Positions 34,990 to 44,444 are shown, numbered from the stretch's first letter. The stretch: 64,000 nt of DNA from Paractinoplanes ferrugineus (GCF_016862195.1 NZ_BOMM01000001.1:310001-374000), one strand, 5' to 3'. Notes: generated by a model from the sequence alone, not told the origin. Made by a program: numbers and translations.

Positions 34990-36566
34990 GCACCGCCCGC
35001 AAGCCAGCCGGACGCATCGCGTTCGTCGGGGCCGGCCCCGGCGACCCGGAGCTGCTGACCCGCCGAGCGCACGCCGCGCTCACCGATGCCGACCAGGTGG
35101 TCTACGACCGCGGCGTGCCCGACTCGCTGCTCACCGCGATCAAGTCGGAAGCCAAGAACGACGCCCAGTTCAGCCCGGCCGAGGGCGCGCCCGGTGACGT
35201 CGCCAAGGTGCTGCTGTCCGCGGCCAAGTCCGGTCTGTCCGCCGTGCACCTCGTGGCCGGCGACCCGTTCGGACACGAGTCCGTGGTCAAGGAGGTGCAA
35301 GCGGTCGCTCGCACCGCCGTGCACTTCGAGGTCGTGCCCGGCATCGGCCAGGCCGAAGGCGTCGCCACCTACGCCGGTGTGCCGCTGCCGGCCGTGCGCA
35401 CCACGGCCGACGTCGGCGATGTGAGCGCCCTCGACTTCGACGCGCTCGCCGCGTCGGCCCGTAAGGGCTCGTTCGCCGTTTCGGTCGACGCCGGTGACCT
35501 GGCCGCCGTCCGCGACGGCCTGCTCGCGGCCGGCATCGAGCCCGGCACGCCGGTCGCGGTGACCGGAGACGGGACCGGCGAGACGCAGTACACGACCACG
35601 TCCACGGTCGACAGTTTCGTGGCGGCGGCGCTCGGCTTCACCGGCCGCGTGGTGCTCTCCGTCGGGCAGGACATCGCCGAGCGCGACGCCCTGAGCTGGT
35701 GGGAGAACCGCCCGCTGTACGGCTGGAAGGTCCTCGTCCCGCGCACCAAGGAGCAGGCCGGTGCGATGAGCGCGCGCCTGCGGGCGTACGGGGCGATCCC
35801 GTGCGAGGTGCCGACCATCGCGGTCGAGCCCCCGCGCACCCCCGCCCAGATGGAGCGCGCGGTCAAGGGCCTGGTCGACGGCCGGTACGCGTGGGTCGTC
35901 TTCACCTCGGTGAACGCGGTCCGCGCGGTCTGGGAGAAGTTCGACGAGCACGGCCTCGACGCCCGCCACTTCGGCGGCGTGAAGATCGCCTGCATCGGTG
36001 AGGCCACCGCCGAGGCGGTCCGCTCGTTCGGCATCCAGCCCGAGCTGATCCCGGCCGGGGAACAGTCGAGCGAGGGTCTGCTCGCCGAGTTCTCGCCGCA
36101 CGACGAGATCCTCGACCCGGTCGGCCGGGTGCTGCTGCCCCGCGCCGACATCGCCACCGAGACGCTCGCGGCCGGGCTCATCGACCGGGGCTGGGAGGTC
36201 GACGACGTCACCGCCTACCGGACGGTGCGCGCGGCACCCCCGCCGGCCGAGATCCGCGACGCGATCAAGTCGGGTGGTTTCGACGCGGTGCTCTTCACCT
36301 CGTCCTCGACCGTACGCAACCTGGTCGGTATCGCAGGCAAGCCGCACGCCCGCACGGTCGTCGCGGTGATCGGCCCGAAGACCGCCGAGACCGCCACCGA
36401 GTTCGGCCTGCGCGTCGACGTCCAGCCGCAGCACGCAAGCGTGCCCGATCTGGTCGAGGCGCTCGCGTCGTACGCGATCGAGCTGCGCGAGAAGCTGGCC
36501 GCTATGCCGGCCAAGCAGCGCCGTGGCTCCAAGGTCCAGGGACCCACCGCCCTTCGCTTCCGCTGA
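34986..36566 (+). CDS. hemD: Uroporphyrinogen-III synthase fused to a SUMT-like domain (CobA-HemD)
   Basis: The 526-residue fusion has an N-terminal uroporphyrinogen-III methyltransferase (SUMT/CobA) domain (about 8-245; 'IAFVGAGPGDPELLTRRAH' is clear) and a C-terminal HemD domain (about 255-500; 'GWKVLVPRTKEQAGAMSARL', 'WVVFTSVNAVRAVW', 'VLFTSSSTVRNLV') that cyclises hydroxymethylbilane. In the SUMT half the usual 'RLKGGDPFVFGRG' region reads 'HLVAGDPFGHES', so methyltransferase activity is uncertain. Its start overlaps the microprotein ORF. It is part of the Rex-controlled operon. Confidence 0.93.
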   Translation: MSTARKPAGRIAFVGAGPGDPELLTRRAHAALTDADQVVYDRGVPDSLLTAIKSEAKNDAQFSPAEGAPGDVAKVLLSAAKSGLSAVHLVAGDPFGHESVVKEVQAVARTAVHFEVVPGIGQAEGVATYAGVPLPAVRTTADVGDVSALDFDALAASARKGSFAVSVDAGDLAAVRDGLLAAGIEPGTPVAVTGDGTGETQYTTTSTVDSFVAAALGFTGRVVLSVGQDIAERDALSWWENRPLYGWKVLVPRTKEQAGAMSARLRAYGAIPCEVPTIAVEPPRTPAQMERAVKGLVDGRYAWVVFTSVNAVRAVWEKFDEHGLDARHFGGVKIACIGEATAEAVRSFGIQPELIPAGEQSSEGLLAEFSPHDEILDPVGRVLLPRADIATETLAAGLIDRGWEVDDVTAYRTVRAAPPPAEIRDAIKSGGFDAVLFTSSSTVRNLVGIAGKPHARTVVAVIGPKTAETATEFGLRVDVQPQHASVPDLVEALASYAIELREKLAAMPAKQRRGSKVQGPTALRFR

Positions 36567-36575
36567 GGATTGCCC

Positions 36576-37559
36576 ATGTTCCCGGAGATCCGCCCGCGCC
36601 GGTTGCGGCGTACGCCCGCTCTTCGCCGTCTCGTGGAGGAGAACCGGCTGTCGCCGGCCGAGCTCGTTCTGCCCCTCTTCGTCAAGGAGGGGCTGATCGA
36701 GCCCAAGCCGATCAGCTCGATGCCCGGCGTCGTCCAGCACTCACGTGAGTCGCTGCGCAAGGCCGCGCACGAGGCGGTGAGCGCGGGCGTCGGCGGCCTG
36801 ATGCTGTACGGCGTGCCGACGGACGACCACAAGGACGAGACCGGTTCGGCCGGTCTCGACCCGGCCGGCATCCTGAACGTCGGCATCCAGGATCTCGTCG
36901 CCGAGGTTGGCGACTCCACCGTCATCATGAGCGACCTGTGCCTGGACGAGTTCACCTCGCACGGCCACTGCGGGGTTCTGGCCGCCGACGGTTCGGTGGA
37001 CAACGACGCCACCCTGGCTCTCTACGCCGAGCTGGGAGTGGCGCAGGCCGCCGCCGGAGCACACATGGTCGGCACCTCCGGGATGATGGACGGCCAGGTC
37101 GGCGTCGTCCGGCGCGCCTTGGACAAAGCCGGCTACCAGGACGTTTCAGTACTGGCCTACTCGGCGAAGTACGCGGGTGCGTTCTACGGCCCGTTCCGTG
37201 AGGCCGTCCAGTCGTCGCTGAAGGGTGACCGCCGGCAATACCAGCAGGACCCGCCGAACTTCCGCGAGGCCCTCCGCGAGGTCGACCTCGACGTGGCCGA
37301 AGGCGCCGACATCGTCATGGTGAAGCCGGCCCTGGCCTACCTCGACGTGATCGCGGCAGTCCGCGAGCGGGTCGACGTCCCGGTCGCGGCCTACCAGGTC
37401 TCGGGTGAGTACGCGATGATCGAGGCAGCCGCCGCGAACGGCTGGATCGACCGCGAACGGGCCATCCTCGAATCGCTTACCTCGATCAAGCGGGCCGGCT
37501 CGCAGATCACCCTGACCTACTGGGCCACCGAGGTCGCCCAGTTACTGCACCGCTTCTAG
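36576..37559 (+). CDS. hemB: Delta-aminolevulinic acid dehydratase (porphobilinogen synthase)
   Basis: This enzyme condenses two 5-aminolevulinates. The 327 residues contain the metal-binding segment '[17 protein letters not shown]', which mixes Cys with Asp and so lies between the Zn and Mg types. The two active-site lysines are in '[14 protein letters not shown]' and at Lys250 in '[12 protein letters not shown]'. ATG 36576 is preferred since GAGGA lies 6 bp upstream; TTG 36570 is possible. It closes the rex-hemACDB operon and overlaps the convergent GNAT gene by 18 bases. Confidence 0.97.
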   Translation: MFPEIRPRRLRRTPALRRLVEENRLSPAELVLPLFVKEGLIEPKPISSMPGVVQHSRESLRKAAHEAVSAGVGGLMLYGVPTDDHKDETGSAGLDPAGILNVGIQDLVAEVGDSTVIMSDLCLDEFTSHGHCGVLAADGSVDNDATLALYAELGVAQAAAGAHMVGTSGMMDGQVGVVRRALDKAGYQDVSVLAYSAKYAGAFYGPFREAVQSSLKGDRRQYQQDPPNFREALREVDLDVAEGADIVMVKPALAYLDVIAAVRERVDVPVAAYQVSGEYAMIEAAAANGWIDRERAILESLTSIKRAGSQITLTYWATEVAQLLHRF

Positions 37560-38561
37560 GCTCTGCACCAGCTGGGCGACGTCCACGCCGTACTCGAACC
37601 AGTCACGGTCGGCCTGATAGCCCAGCTCGGCGTTCACCTTGAGCATCGACTCGTTGTTGTGCGCGTTCCAGGTCTGCACCTCACGCAGGCCTGGCTCGGC
37701 CGCCTGCAGCTCGAACAGCATGCGCGCCTTGATCGCCCGGTCGATGCCGTAACCCCGATGCGCCCGCACGACGATCGTGTCGTACTGGTCGGCGCGCTCC
37801 GGGTGCTGCACCGGCACGACCACCTCGGTCAGGCCGGCCACCACCCCGCTCGACTCGTGCATGGCCATCACGATGTACGGCCTCAGGCCACGCTTGTGCA
37901 GCGTGTCCAGCGAGTCACGCAGCCGCTGCGGGTCGGACGACCGTGGCGCCAGGTCGAGATCCTCGTCGTCGTCCTGCGCCTCGAGCTTCGCCTGCGCGTA
38001 TGCCTCGAGCAGCGCCGCCGGCGGGCCGCCCGGATGGTATTCCACCCGATAACCGGCGGCGATGCCGTCGGCCATCTGGTGCAGCGCCGGCCAGTCGACC
38101 GAGCTCAGGTTGAGGACGCTGCGCGTCTCGACATACTCCCGTTCGAAGCCGAGCGCCTCGTAGAACGGGATCGCCGGGGTGCCGCCGATGGCCTCGACCC
38201 CGATCGACGAGAAACCCTCCAGGTAGGCCCGGCGGGCGGCCACCGCGACCAGCTCCCGACCCAGGCCGCGGCGGCGCAGCGACGGCTGGACCATCACCTC
38301 GAGCACGCCGATGTCGCCGAGCAGCAGGATGCTGACGTGCCCGAAGATCTCGCTCTCGCCCTCGGGAAGACGGTCATCCTCGGCGACCCAGCTGATCCGG
38401 CGCTCGCCGGGCATGGTCTCGGCCAGGTAATCGCGAATCTGAACGTCCTGCCATGGTGGATCGCCGGGGAGATCGGTGGACAGCACCGAGTTGACCGTCT
38501 CCACGAGCGATCTGATCTCCTCGGCCGACGCCGCCCGGGGATCCCATTCACGCACCCTCAC
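37542..38561 (-). CDS. GNAT-family protein with two acetyltransferase-like domains
   Basis: The 339-residue protein has an N-terminal GNAT domain with the acetyl-CoA pyrophosphate loop '[20 protein letters not shown]' and a second, weaker GNAT-like half ('[19 protein letters not shown]', '[20 protein letters not shown]'). Tandem GNAT proteins include mycothiol synthase, but this lacks features that would identify it as MshD. The start at GTG 38561 is chosen since the fold begins at 'VREWDP'. The substrate is unknown. Confidence 0.82.
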   Translation of the reverse strand: MRVREWDPRAASAEEIRSLVETVNSVLSTDLPGDPPWQDVQIRDYLAETMPGERRISWVAEDDRLPEGESEIFGHVSILLLGDIGVLEVMVQPSLRRRGLGRELVAVAARRAYLEGFSSIGVEAIGGTPAIPFYEALGFEREYVETRSVLNLSSVDWPALHQMADGIAAGYRVEYHPGGPPAALLEAYAQAKLEAQDDDEDLDLAPRSSDPQRLRDSLDTLHKRGLRPYIVMAMHESSGVVAGLTEVVVPVQHPERADQYDTIVVRAHRGYGIDRAIKARMLFELQAAEPGLREVQTWNAHNNESMLKVNAELGYQADRDWFEYGVDVAQLVQSLEAVQ

Positions 38562-38641
38562 CCGTACAGCTTGCCGTGCAGCGGTCCAACTGGGAAGTGC
38601 TGGCCACGGAAATGTGCGGGTTCCATCACTGTGCGTTTTGA

Positions 38642-40039
38642 TCAGCGGCTTCGAGCGCCGTAGTCGTTGGCGGTCTCGAAGACCTTCTGAGCGTACGGCT
38701 GAACCGCGTTGTACGAGAGAATCGCCTCCCACCACGACTCCGCCTTGGACATGTCCCGGCCGCCCTGGCAGAGATAGGTCGCCGCGGTCAGTGACGCATC
38801 GTCGATGTCGTTGGGGTTGGCCACCCCGTCGTTGTCGGCGTCCACCTTGTAGCTGTTCCAGGTGGATGGAATGAACTGGAGCGGGCCGACCGCCCGGTCA
38901 TAGGTGGTGTCCCCGTCCAACACACCCTGATCCGTGTCCTTGATCAGCTGCCGCCCACCCTTGCCGTCGAGCGGCAGTCCGTAGACCGGCGGCGTCACCA
39001 ACCCGTCGACCCCGAGCACGGCCCCGTTCGCGCTGCCGTGCCCCGACTCGACACTGGCGATGGCCGCGATGGTCGTCCAGTTCAAATGGCACGTGGGCGT
39101 CGTCCGAGCAAGAACAAGTTCCGCATATCCGTACGCCTGCACCGCCACCACCGGAATGCCGACCTTGGTCCCCACCTGCTGCGCCCACCCACCGAGCGCG
39201 TCGGCCGGCCGGCCCCCACCGTTCTGCACCGGCTGAACCGGCGCGGTGGTGACGCTCGACGGAAGCCCGCCCGCGCCCACCGGCGCCGACCCGGTAGCCG
39301 GCCCGGTCGGAAAGCCACCCCCGGCCGAAGCGGTCGCTTCCGGAAAAATAGGACTCGCGCTCGGCGACGGTGCGGCCTGCAGAGCTTGCGGTACGAGATA
39401 AGCCCCCGCGGCCCCCGCCGCCCCGAGCAGAATCAGCGCCACCACTCCCGGAAGCACAAGCCGCCCACTCGGCCGCCTGGCCCACTCCGAGGTGTTGCGG
39501 CCCACCTTCTTCGCCGCCAGCACAGGATGAGCCCGCCGAAGCCCCCGCCCCGCCACTCCCGCCGCGCTCCCGGCCTCAGCCGGACTCTGGGCCGGGGCCG
39601 CGCTTCCTGGCTGCGCCGGGTTTTGCGTGGGGGTCCCGGCCGGGCTCGTGCTTTCTGGCTGCGCCGGGCTTTGCGCTGGGGTCGGGGTTCCGGCTTCGTC
39701 GGGGCTCTTGGCCGGGGTTGCGGCACCCGCGTCGACCGGGGCTGCCGGCTTGACCGCGCTCTCTCTGCCAGCTGCGGCACTCGCCGCGGCCGCGCCGTCC
39801 GGCTTGGACGTGCTCTCCGGCTTGGACGTGCTGTCTGGCTTCGGGCCCGCCATGGCGGGGCCGCCGGGCTCGGCCGCCGGCGAAACCGGTGCCGATCCGG
39901 TGGAGCCCTCAGCACCGCCCGCCCGGGTCGAATCGAAGCTCGCCGGGGCGGCACCGGAACTCCCGAGCGGCCCGCCCTGGTGCGGGGCTGCCGCATGCAG
40001 CTCAGCCTTCTCCACCGGTCTCTCCCGCCCGTTCGCCAC
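38642..40039 (-). CDS. Membrane-anchored lytic transglycosylase with long N-terminal low-complexity region
   Basis: This 465-residue protein has a roughly 190-residue cytoplasmic region rich in Ala, Pro, Ser and Glu with repeats of the type 'PAQSPAQPESTSPAG', then one TM helix ('LVLPGVVALILLGAAGAAGA'), a Pro/Ser linker and an SLT (MltB/SLT_2) domain. The catalytic Glu is in 'IASVESGHGSANG', followed by 'GPLQFIPSTWNSYKVDADND', 'LTAATYLCQGG' and 'AILSYNAVQPYAQKV'. It cleaves peptidoglycan between MurNAc and GlcNAc. Start: GTG 40039. Confidence 0.88.
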   Translation of the reverse strand: MANGRERPVEKAELHAAAPHQGGPLGSSGAAPASFDSTRAGGAEGSTGSAPVSPAAEPGGPAMAGPKPDSTSKPESTSKPDGAAAASAAAGRESAVKPAAPVDAGAATPAKSPDEAGTPTPAQSPAQPESTSPAGTPTQNPAQPGSAAPAQSPAEAGSAAGVAGRGLRRAHPVLAAKKVGRNTSEWARRPSGRLVLPGVVALILLGAAGAAGAYLVPQALQAAPSPSASPIFPEATASAGGGFPTGPATGSAPVGAGGLPSSVTTAPVQPVQNGGGRPADALGGWAQQVGTKVGIPVVAVQAYGYAELVLARTTPTCHLNWTTIAAIASVESGHGSANGAVLGVDGLVTPPVYGLPLDGKGGRQLIKDTDQGVLDGDTTYDRAVGPLQFIPSTWNSYKVDADNDGVANPNDIDDASLTAATYLCQGGRDMSKAESWWEAILSYNAVQPYAQKVFETANDYGARSR

Positions 40040-40161
40040 GGCCCGACGATACCCGCCGCCGGCTCGCGGCAGAGGCCCCGCAGAGCCGGCGAGAGCACCA
40101 CCGGACCGCCCTCGGATCCGCGACGTGCATCAACGTCATGCCGGGGGCCTACGCTGTGCCG

Positions 40162-40389
40162 ATGCCGCGTTACGAGTTCCGCTGCCGCGCGTGCGGCGAC
40201 ACATATGAGGTAAGCCGGCCGATGAGCGAAGCGTCGACCCCGGCCCCATGCCCCCAAGGCCACAGCGACACGGTGAAGCTCCTGTCCACGGTCGCCGTCA
40301 CCGGCCGAGGCGGTGGCCGTCCGGCTGCGCCCCGGGCCGGCGGAGGCGGCGGATGCGGAGGCGGCGGATGCTGCGGCGGCGGTTGCTGA
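40162..40389 (+). CDS. FmdB-family zinc ribbon protein
   Basis: This 75-residue protein opens with 'PRYEFRCRACGDTYEVSRPM' and has a second Cys/His pair in 'APCPQGHSD', giving the CxxC...CxxxH zinc ribbon of the FmdB family. The C-terminus is nearly pure Gly and Cys ('GGGGCGGGGCCGGGC'). The N-terminal start is ATG 40162. The biological role is unknown. Confidence 0.9.
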   Translation: MPRYEFRCRACGDTYEVSRPMSEASTPAPCPQGHSDTVKLLSTVAVTGRGGGRPAAPRAGGGGGCGGGGCCGGGC

Positions 40390-41165
40390 GCTTGCTGGCT
40401 CCGCTTCGCTGCCCGCGATCGCCCCTGATCAACGGGGCGATCGCGGGCAGTTCACCGGGTCGAAGTGATCCGGGAATCAAGGCACCAAGAGGTACGAGCG
40501 GGTAACTGGGTGGGAGTGGCCCCGGGAGGCTGGGCGCCCGAGAGCGCGGACAGCCACCTGGGAAGTCGGGCACCGAAAGCGCGGGCCCGGGAGTTGGGCA
40601 GCGGAAAGCGCGGCGGTCGACTGGGTGGCCCAGCGCGGCTCGTAGGTCCAGGGCGGCCAATCCCCGTGGTCCGAAGCGAGTGGGGACGTCGGGTCCGGGT
40701 GCGGCGGGGCGGGAGCGCGGGCCGGTGGGGCGCGTCCTTTGGGTTGTCCAGAAGGTTGAACCGGGGGGCGTCGGACGCCGTTTGAGGGGCGTGCGTTACT
40801 CGCCGGTTGGCTGGGGTCGGGGTGGTGATCATTTGGGTGAGCTACGGTCGCTCGCGGTTAGCGAGCGGGGTGGTTGTGGTTACTGTGCGGAGTGACTGTG
40901 CGACTTGGAGAGATGTCGCGGGAAGTGACTCCATCGGGTACGTCCGAACGGTCTGGCGGATGTGACCAACTGAGGCGTGACTAGGCTCGATCGATTTCGT
41001 TACGTCACGCGTAGTGCATAACAGCGTCGATGACTTCGGAGGGGCGGGTTACCGCCCGGGGTAGGTCGAGGCGTATAGATCGTCACCGTCCGTTCCTACG
41101 ATGCGCGGTGACAGAGTGATACGTCAGCATGAGACTCGACTTCCCGGAGGAGGCGGAGGTTCACC
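40390..41165. other. 776-bp intergenic region with palindromes
   Basis: No gene is supported here. It holds a perfect 17-bp inverted repeat (40409-40425 with 40434-40450) that may be the fmdB terminator, a 7-bp stem CGCTCGC/GCGAGCG (40849-40867) and a TATAGAT -10-like element (41074-41080) upstream of the cyclase gene. Open frames in it are Gly/Arg-rich and lack a ribosome site. Confidence 0.5.
40409..40450 (+). terminator. Perfect 17-bp inverted repeat after fmdB
   Basis: The arms 40409-40425 and 40434-40450 match exactly with an 8-nt loop (TGATCAAC). No T-tract follows. It could act as a terminator or as an extragenic palindrome. Confidence 0.6.
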
Positions 41166-43814
41166 GTGGCGGGACGGACCGAGCTGCCGAGCGGGCTGGT
41201 GACCTTCATGTTCACCGACATCGAGGGCTCGACGCGCTTGGCCCGGATGCTCGGGGACGACTATGGGCCAGTACTCGGCGCGCATCGTTCGGTATTGCGC
41301 GCTGCGCTGAGTGACTTCGACGGTGTCGAGCTTTTCACTGAGGGTGACTCTTTCTTCGTTGCTTTCCAGGATGCGAGCGCCGCGATGGCCGCCTGTGTGG
41401 AGGCGCAACGGCGACTGTCCGCACATGAGTGGCCGGGTCGCGACGCGATGCCGCGGGTGCGGATGGGCATGCACACGGGGTGGGCGAGACCCGTCGGCGG
41501 CGAGTACGCGAGCCTCGAGGTGCACCGCGCGGCCCGGGTGGCGGCGGCTGCGCACGGTGGTCAGATCCTGTGTTCCGGCGCTACGGCGTTGTCCATTCTC
41601 ACCGACGGTGTTCCGGTCCCGTTCGGCACGGTGGCGACGCTCCCGGCTCCGACGGTGGGCGTGGACCTGCTCGACCTGGGGCCGCATCGCCTGCGCGGGT
41701 TCGACGACGACGAGCGCCTTTTCCAGGTGATCGCGGCGGGCCTCGACCGGGATTTCCCGCGTCCGCGGGCGCAGGGCGGCGCCCGGCACAACCTGCCGGC
41801 CGCGCTGACGTCGTTCGTGGGCCGGCGGCCGGAGGCGGCCGAGTTGGTGAACCTGCTGGACAGCCACCGGATCGTGACGATCGCGGGTCCGGGTGGGGCC
41901 GGCAAGACGCGTCTCTCCCTCGCGGTCGGCGAGCAGCTGCTGGACACGTACCCGCAAGGTGTTTGGACGGTCGACGCGGTGAGCGCGGCAACCGGCCTGG
42001 CCCCCGCCCTGGCCGCGGCCCTGGGGCTGCGCCCGGAGCCGGGCCGGCCGATGCTGGAGACGCTGCTGGAGCAGTGCGCGGACCGGCGGATGCTGCTTCT
42101 GCTGCAGACGTGCGACGCGGCCCCGGCGGCCTGTGCGGGGCTGGTGCGGATGCTGCTGGCCGCCTGCCCGCGGATGGATGTGCTGGTGACCGGCCGCGAG
42201 CCGCTGGGCGTGCACGGCGAGGTGGTGTGGCGGATCCCGCCGATGTCGCCGGCCGACGTGTTCACCCTGCTGAGCGAGCGGGCGACGGCGGCCCGCGGGG
42301 GGCGGCCGGGACCGGTGGACGAGAGCACCGACCTGGCCCGGGTGGCGTCGCGGCTGGAGGGTTCGCCGCTGGCCGCCGAGTTGGCCGCGAGCCGGTTGCG
42401 GCTGTTCACGGCGGGGCAACTGGTGGCTCGGCTGAACGACCCGATCGCCGCGCTGGACCCCGTGTCGGGGGAGTCCGGCGAGCGCAACGACAGCATCACG
42501 GCCAGCCTCGACTGGTCTTATCGGACGTTGAGCGTGCGCGCCGCGGGGCTGCTGCGCCGGCTGTCGGTCTTCGCCGGCCCGGTGGACCTGTCGACGGTGG
42601 AGTGGTGCGGTCCGGACGGTCTCGGCTCGCTGTCCGAGCTGACCGAGAAGTCGCTGATCGAGGTCGTGCCGGGGCCGCGCTACCGGATGTCGGAGCAGGT
42701 CAAGTCCTATGCCAGTCGGCAGTTGAGCAAGTCCGGTGACGAGCACTCGGCCCGTGACCGCCATGTCGCCTGGGCGCTGCGCAGCCTGGACGCGGTGGCG
42801 ACCGACACCGACGGCGAGATGCGGACCACGTCGCTTACCGAGTTCACCCCGTACGTGACCGAGTGGCGGGCCGCGCTGCGCTGGGCGGCCGCCGAGGGTG
42901 ACGTCACCGCCGGTCTGCGCCTCGCGACCGCGCTCGACCCATGGTGGCGTGAGCACGGCGGCGCCCGCGAGGGTCGCGACCAGTTGTTCCGGCTCTACCG
43001 GCGGCTCGACGAGGCCGAGGTCGCCCCGGCCGACCTGGCCGCCGCCTACCTGGTGCACGCCGGCCTGGCCGACGACCGCGACGAGCGGGTGCGCTTCCTG
43101 GAGCGGGCCGAGGGCCTCGCGCTGGAGACCGGTGACCGGGTCACGCTCATGCGTGCGGTGGTCGGCCGGCGGCTGACGTTGCTGGAGAACCGGGACTACG
43201 AGGGGGCGGAAAGGTTCTGCCGCGAACTGATGGAGCAGGCCGAACAGTCCGGCGCGGCCGAGGCGGCGCTGCCCGCTGTGATCACGCTGGCCGAGCTGCT
43301 GTGCCGGCGGGACGCGCTGGACGAGGCGGCCGACCTGCTCGGCGGGGCCCGCCAGTGGGAGGCGAGCCGGCCCGAGGACCGTGGCCGGCGGACCGTCGAC
43401 TGGCTGCTCGGCATCGTGGCGCTGCGCCGGCGTGACCTGGTGGCGGCGCACGACCATCTGGTGGTGGCGCTGCGGTCGCGGTTACGGCACGGATTCCGGG
43501 GTGCGGCGGCCGATGCGGTCGCGGCCATCGCGGTGCGCTGCGCGCTGGGCGGCGACACGGCGACCGCGGCCGTGCTGTTCGGCGGGGCGGAGGCGGCGCG
43601 CGGCGCACGCCGTACGTCGATGTTCGGAACCTTCTGGTCGGCTCAGCAGCTGGGGCTGCGGACCGCCCTCGGCGACGCGGGATTCGACACCGCGTACGCC
43701 GAGGGGGTGGGCCTCGGGTTTGATCGGATCGTGGCAATGGCGTTGGCTGTGGAGCATCCGGACCTGGAGGACGGCGCGGCGCGGTTTATCGGATCTGTGC
43801 TTCGGCCCTCTTGA
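41166..43814 (+). CDS. Class III adenylate/guanylate cyclase domain fused to a STAND NTPase and helical repeats
   Basis: This is an 882-residue signalling protein. A cyclase homology domain (about 10-190) has both metal-binding Asp (Asp18 in 'FMFTDIEGST', Asp61 in 'TEGDSFFVAF') and Arg124 in 'VHRAAR', but His120 at the usual Asn position. An NTPase domain follows with Walker A 'IAGPGGAGKTRLS' (Lys247). The Walker B region reads 'RMLLLLQTCDAAP' in place of the usual 'LLVLDNCEH', so the Asp is Gln314. The C-terminal half is helical-repeat (TPR-like) and has no LuxR HTH. The start is GTG 41166 with GGAGG nearby. It may make cAMP in response to an unknown ligand; this is inferred. Confidence 0.85.
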   Translation: MAGRTELPSGLVTFMFTDIEGSTRLARMLGDDYGPVLGAHRSVLRAALSDFDGVELFTEGDSFFVAFQDASAAMAACVEAQRRLSAHEWPGRDAMPRVRMGMHTGWARPVGGEYASLEVHRAARVAAAAHGGQILCSGATALSILTDGVPVPFGTVATLPAPTVGVDLLDLGPHRLRGFDDDERLFQVIAAGLDRDFPRPRAQGGARHNLPAALTSFVGRRPEAAELVNLLDSHRIVTIAGPGGAGKTRLSLAVGEQLLDTYPQGVWTVDAVSAATGLAPALAAALGLRPEPGRPMLETLLEQCADRRMLLLLQTCDAAPAACAGLVRMLLAACPRMDVLVTGREPLGVHGEVVWRIPPMSPADVFTLLSERATAARGGRPGPVDESTDLARVASRLEGSPLAAELAASRLRLFTAGQLVARLNDPIAALDPVSGESGERNDSITASLDWSYRTLSVRAAGLLRRLSVFAGPVDLSTVEWCGPDGLGSLSELTEKSLIEVVPGPRYRMSEQVKSYASRQLSKSGDEHSARDRHVAWALRSLDAVATDTDGEMRTTSLTEFTPYVTEWRAALRWAAAEGDVTAGLRLATALDPWWREHGGAREGRDQLFRLYRRLDEAEVAPADLAAAYLVHAGLADDRDERVRFLERAEGLALETGDRVTLMRAVVGRRLTLLENRDYEGAERFCRELMEQAEQSGAAEAALPAVITLAELLCRRDALDEAADLLGGARQWEASRPEDRGRRTVDWLLGIVALRRRDLVAAHDHLVVALRSRLRHGFRGAAADAVAAIAVRCALGGDTATAAVLFGGAEAARGARRTSMFGTFWSAQQLGLRTALGDAGFDTAYAEGVGLGFDRIVAMALAVEHPDLEDGAARFIGSVLRPS

Positions 43815-44280
43815 TGTCGGCCTGCGTGACCCAGGCGAGCGAGCCGAAGACGTGGACGGCCTCGTAATAGGTCCAGGCCAGGCTGTAGCAGGCGGGCCGC
43901 ACCAGGGTGCTGTAGGTGGCGCAGACCCGGCGTAGGTCGGTGTAGAACGTGTCGTCGACGCGGGCCTTGTTGGCCGGGAAGGTGCCGATGTCCTTGAAGT
44001 TGCGATAACCGAAGTCGTGGTGCCAGCAGGGAAGCGTGAAGTTGAAGCCGAGCGGGTTGTCCGGGCTGGCCGAGCAGTAGTCGGTGGACCAGTCGAAGTT
44101 GTAGGACTGCCAGGGTGCGCGGTTGAGCCGGGCGCCGTTCCAGGCGTTCCAACTGCTCGTCGTGGGCTGGGTCCAGTCGGCCAGGACGGAGGCTTTGTCA
44201 GCGGTGGCGGCGGCAGCGGCGGTCGGGACCAGGAGGATGCCGGCAGCCAACAGGGCGGCGAGGACGAAACGTCGGACCAT
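43786..44280 (-). CDS. Secreted prokaryotic phospholipase A2
   Basis: This is an exported lipase of 164 residues with a signal peptide ('RRFVLAALLAAGILLVPTAA'). The prokaryotic PLA2 motif is 'PCWHHDFGYRNF', with catalytic His88 and Asp89. Further conserved Cys residues ('DYCSAS', 'RVCATYS', 'PACYSL') match the two disulfides. It is close to the Streptomyces violaceoruber PLA2 type. The start is ATG 44280. Its 3' end overlaps the cyclase gene by 29 bases on the other strand. Confidence 0.9.
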   Translation of the reverse strand: MVRRFVLAALLAAGILLVPTAAAAATADKASVLADWTQPTTSSWNAWNGARLNRAPWQSYNFDWSTDYCSASPDNPLGFNFTLPCWHHDFGYRNFKDIGTFPANKARVDDTFYTDLRRVCATYSTLVRPACYSLAWTYYEAVHVFGSLAWVTQADIKRAEAQIR

Positions 44281-44368
44281 GCGGAAAGTGTTCGCAGGGC
44301 CACTATCCGCATACAAGGCTGTCGATCGGCTTTGCTGCCGTGCGTGGCAACCTACCCGCGGGTATTCC

Positions 44369-44382
44369 TAAACGATCGTTTA
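44369..44382. promoter_or_regulatory. 14-bp perfect palindrome TAAACGATCGTTTA
   Basis: This A/T-rich perfect palindrome lies between the divergent PLA2 and potassium-channel genes, in a G/C-rich genome. Its form (AACG-ATCGTT) resembles operators of TetR-family repressors. It lies 89 bp from the PLA2 start and 62 bp from the channel start. No regulator is encoded next to it. Confidence 0.5.
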
Positions 44383-44444
44383 TGTGATGTCCTGAGGGGC
44401 GGTTCCGCACCCGGCCGCTATGGTGTGCGTGTGCGGGACGCTAA

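Noticed and set aside
40465..40785. A 106-codon frame in the gap after fmdB
   Set aside because: The protein is Gly/Arg/Ser low complexity, has no ribosome site, and no motif.
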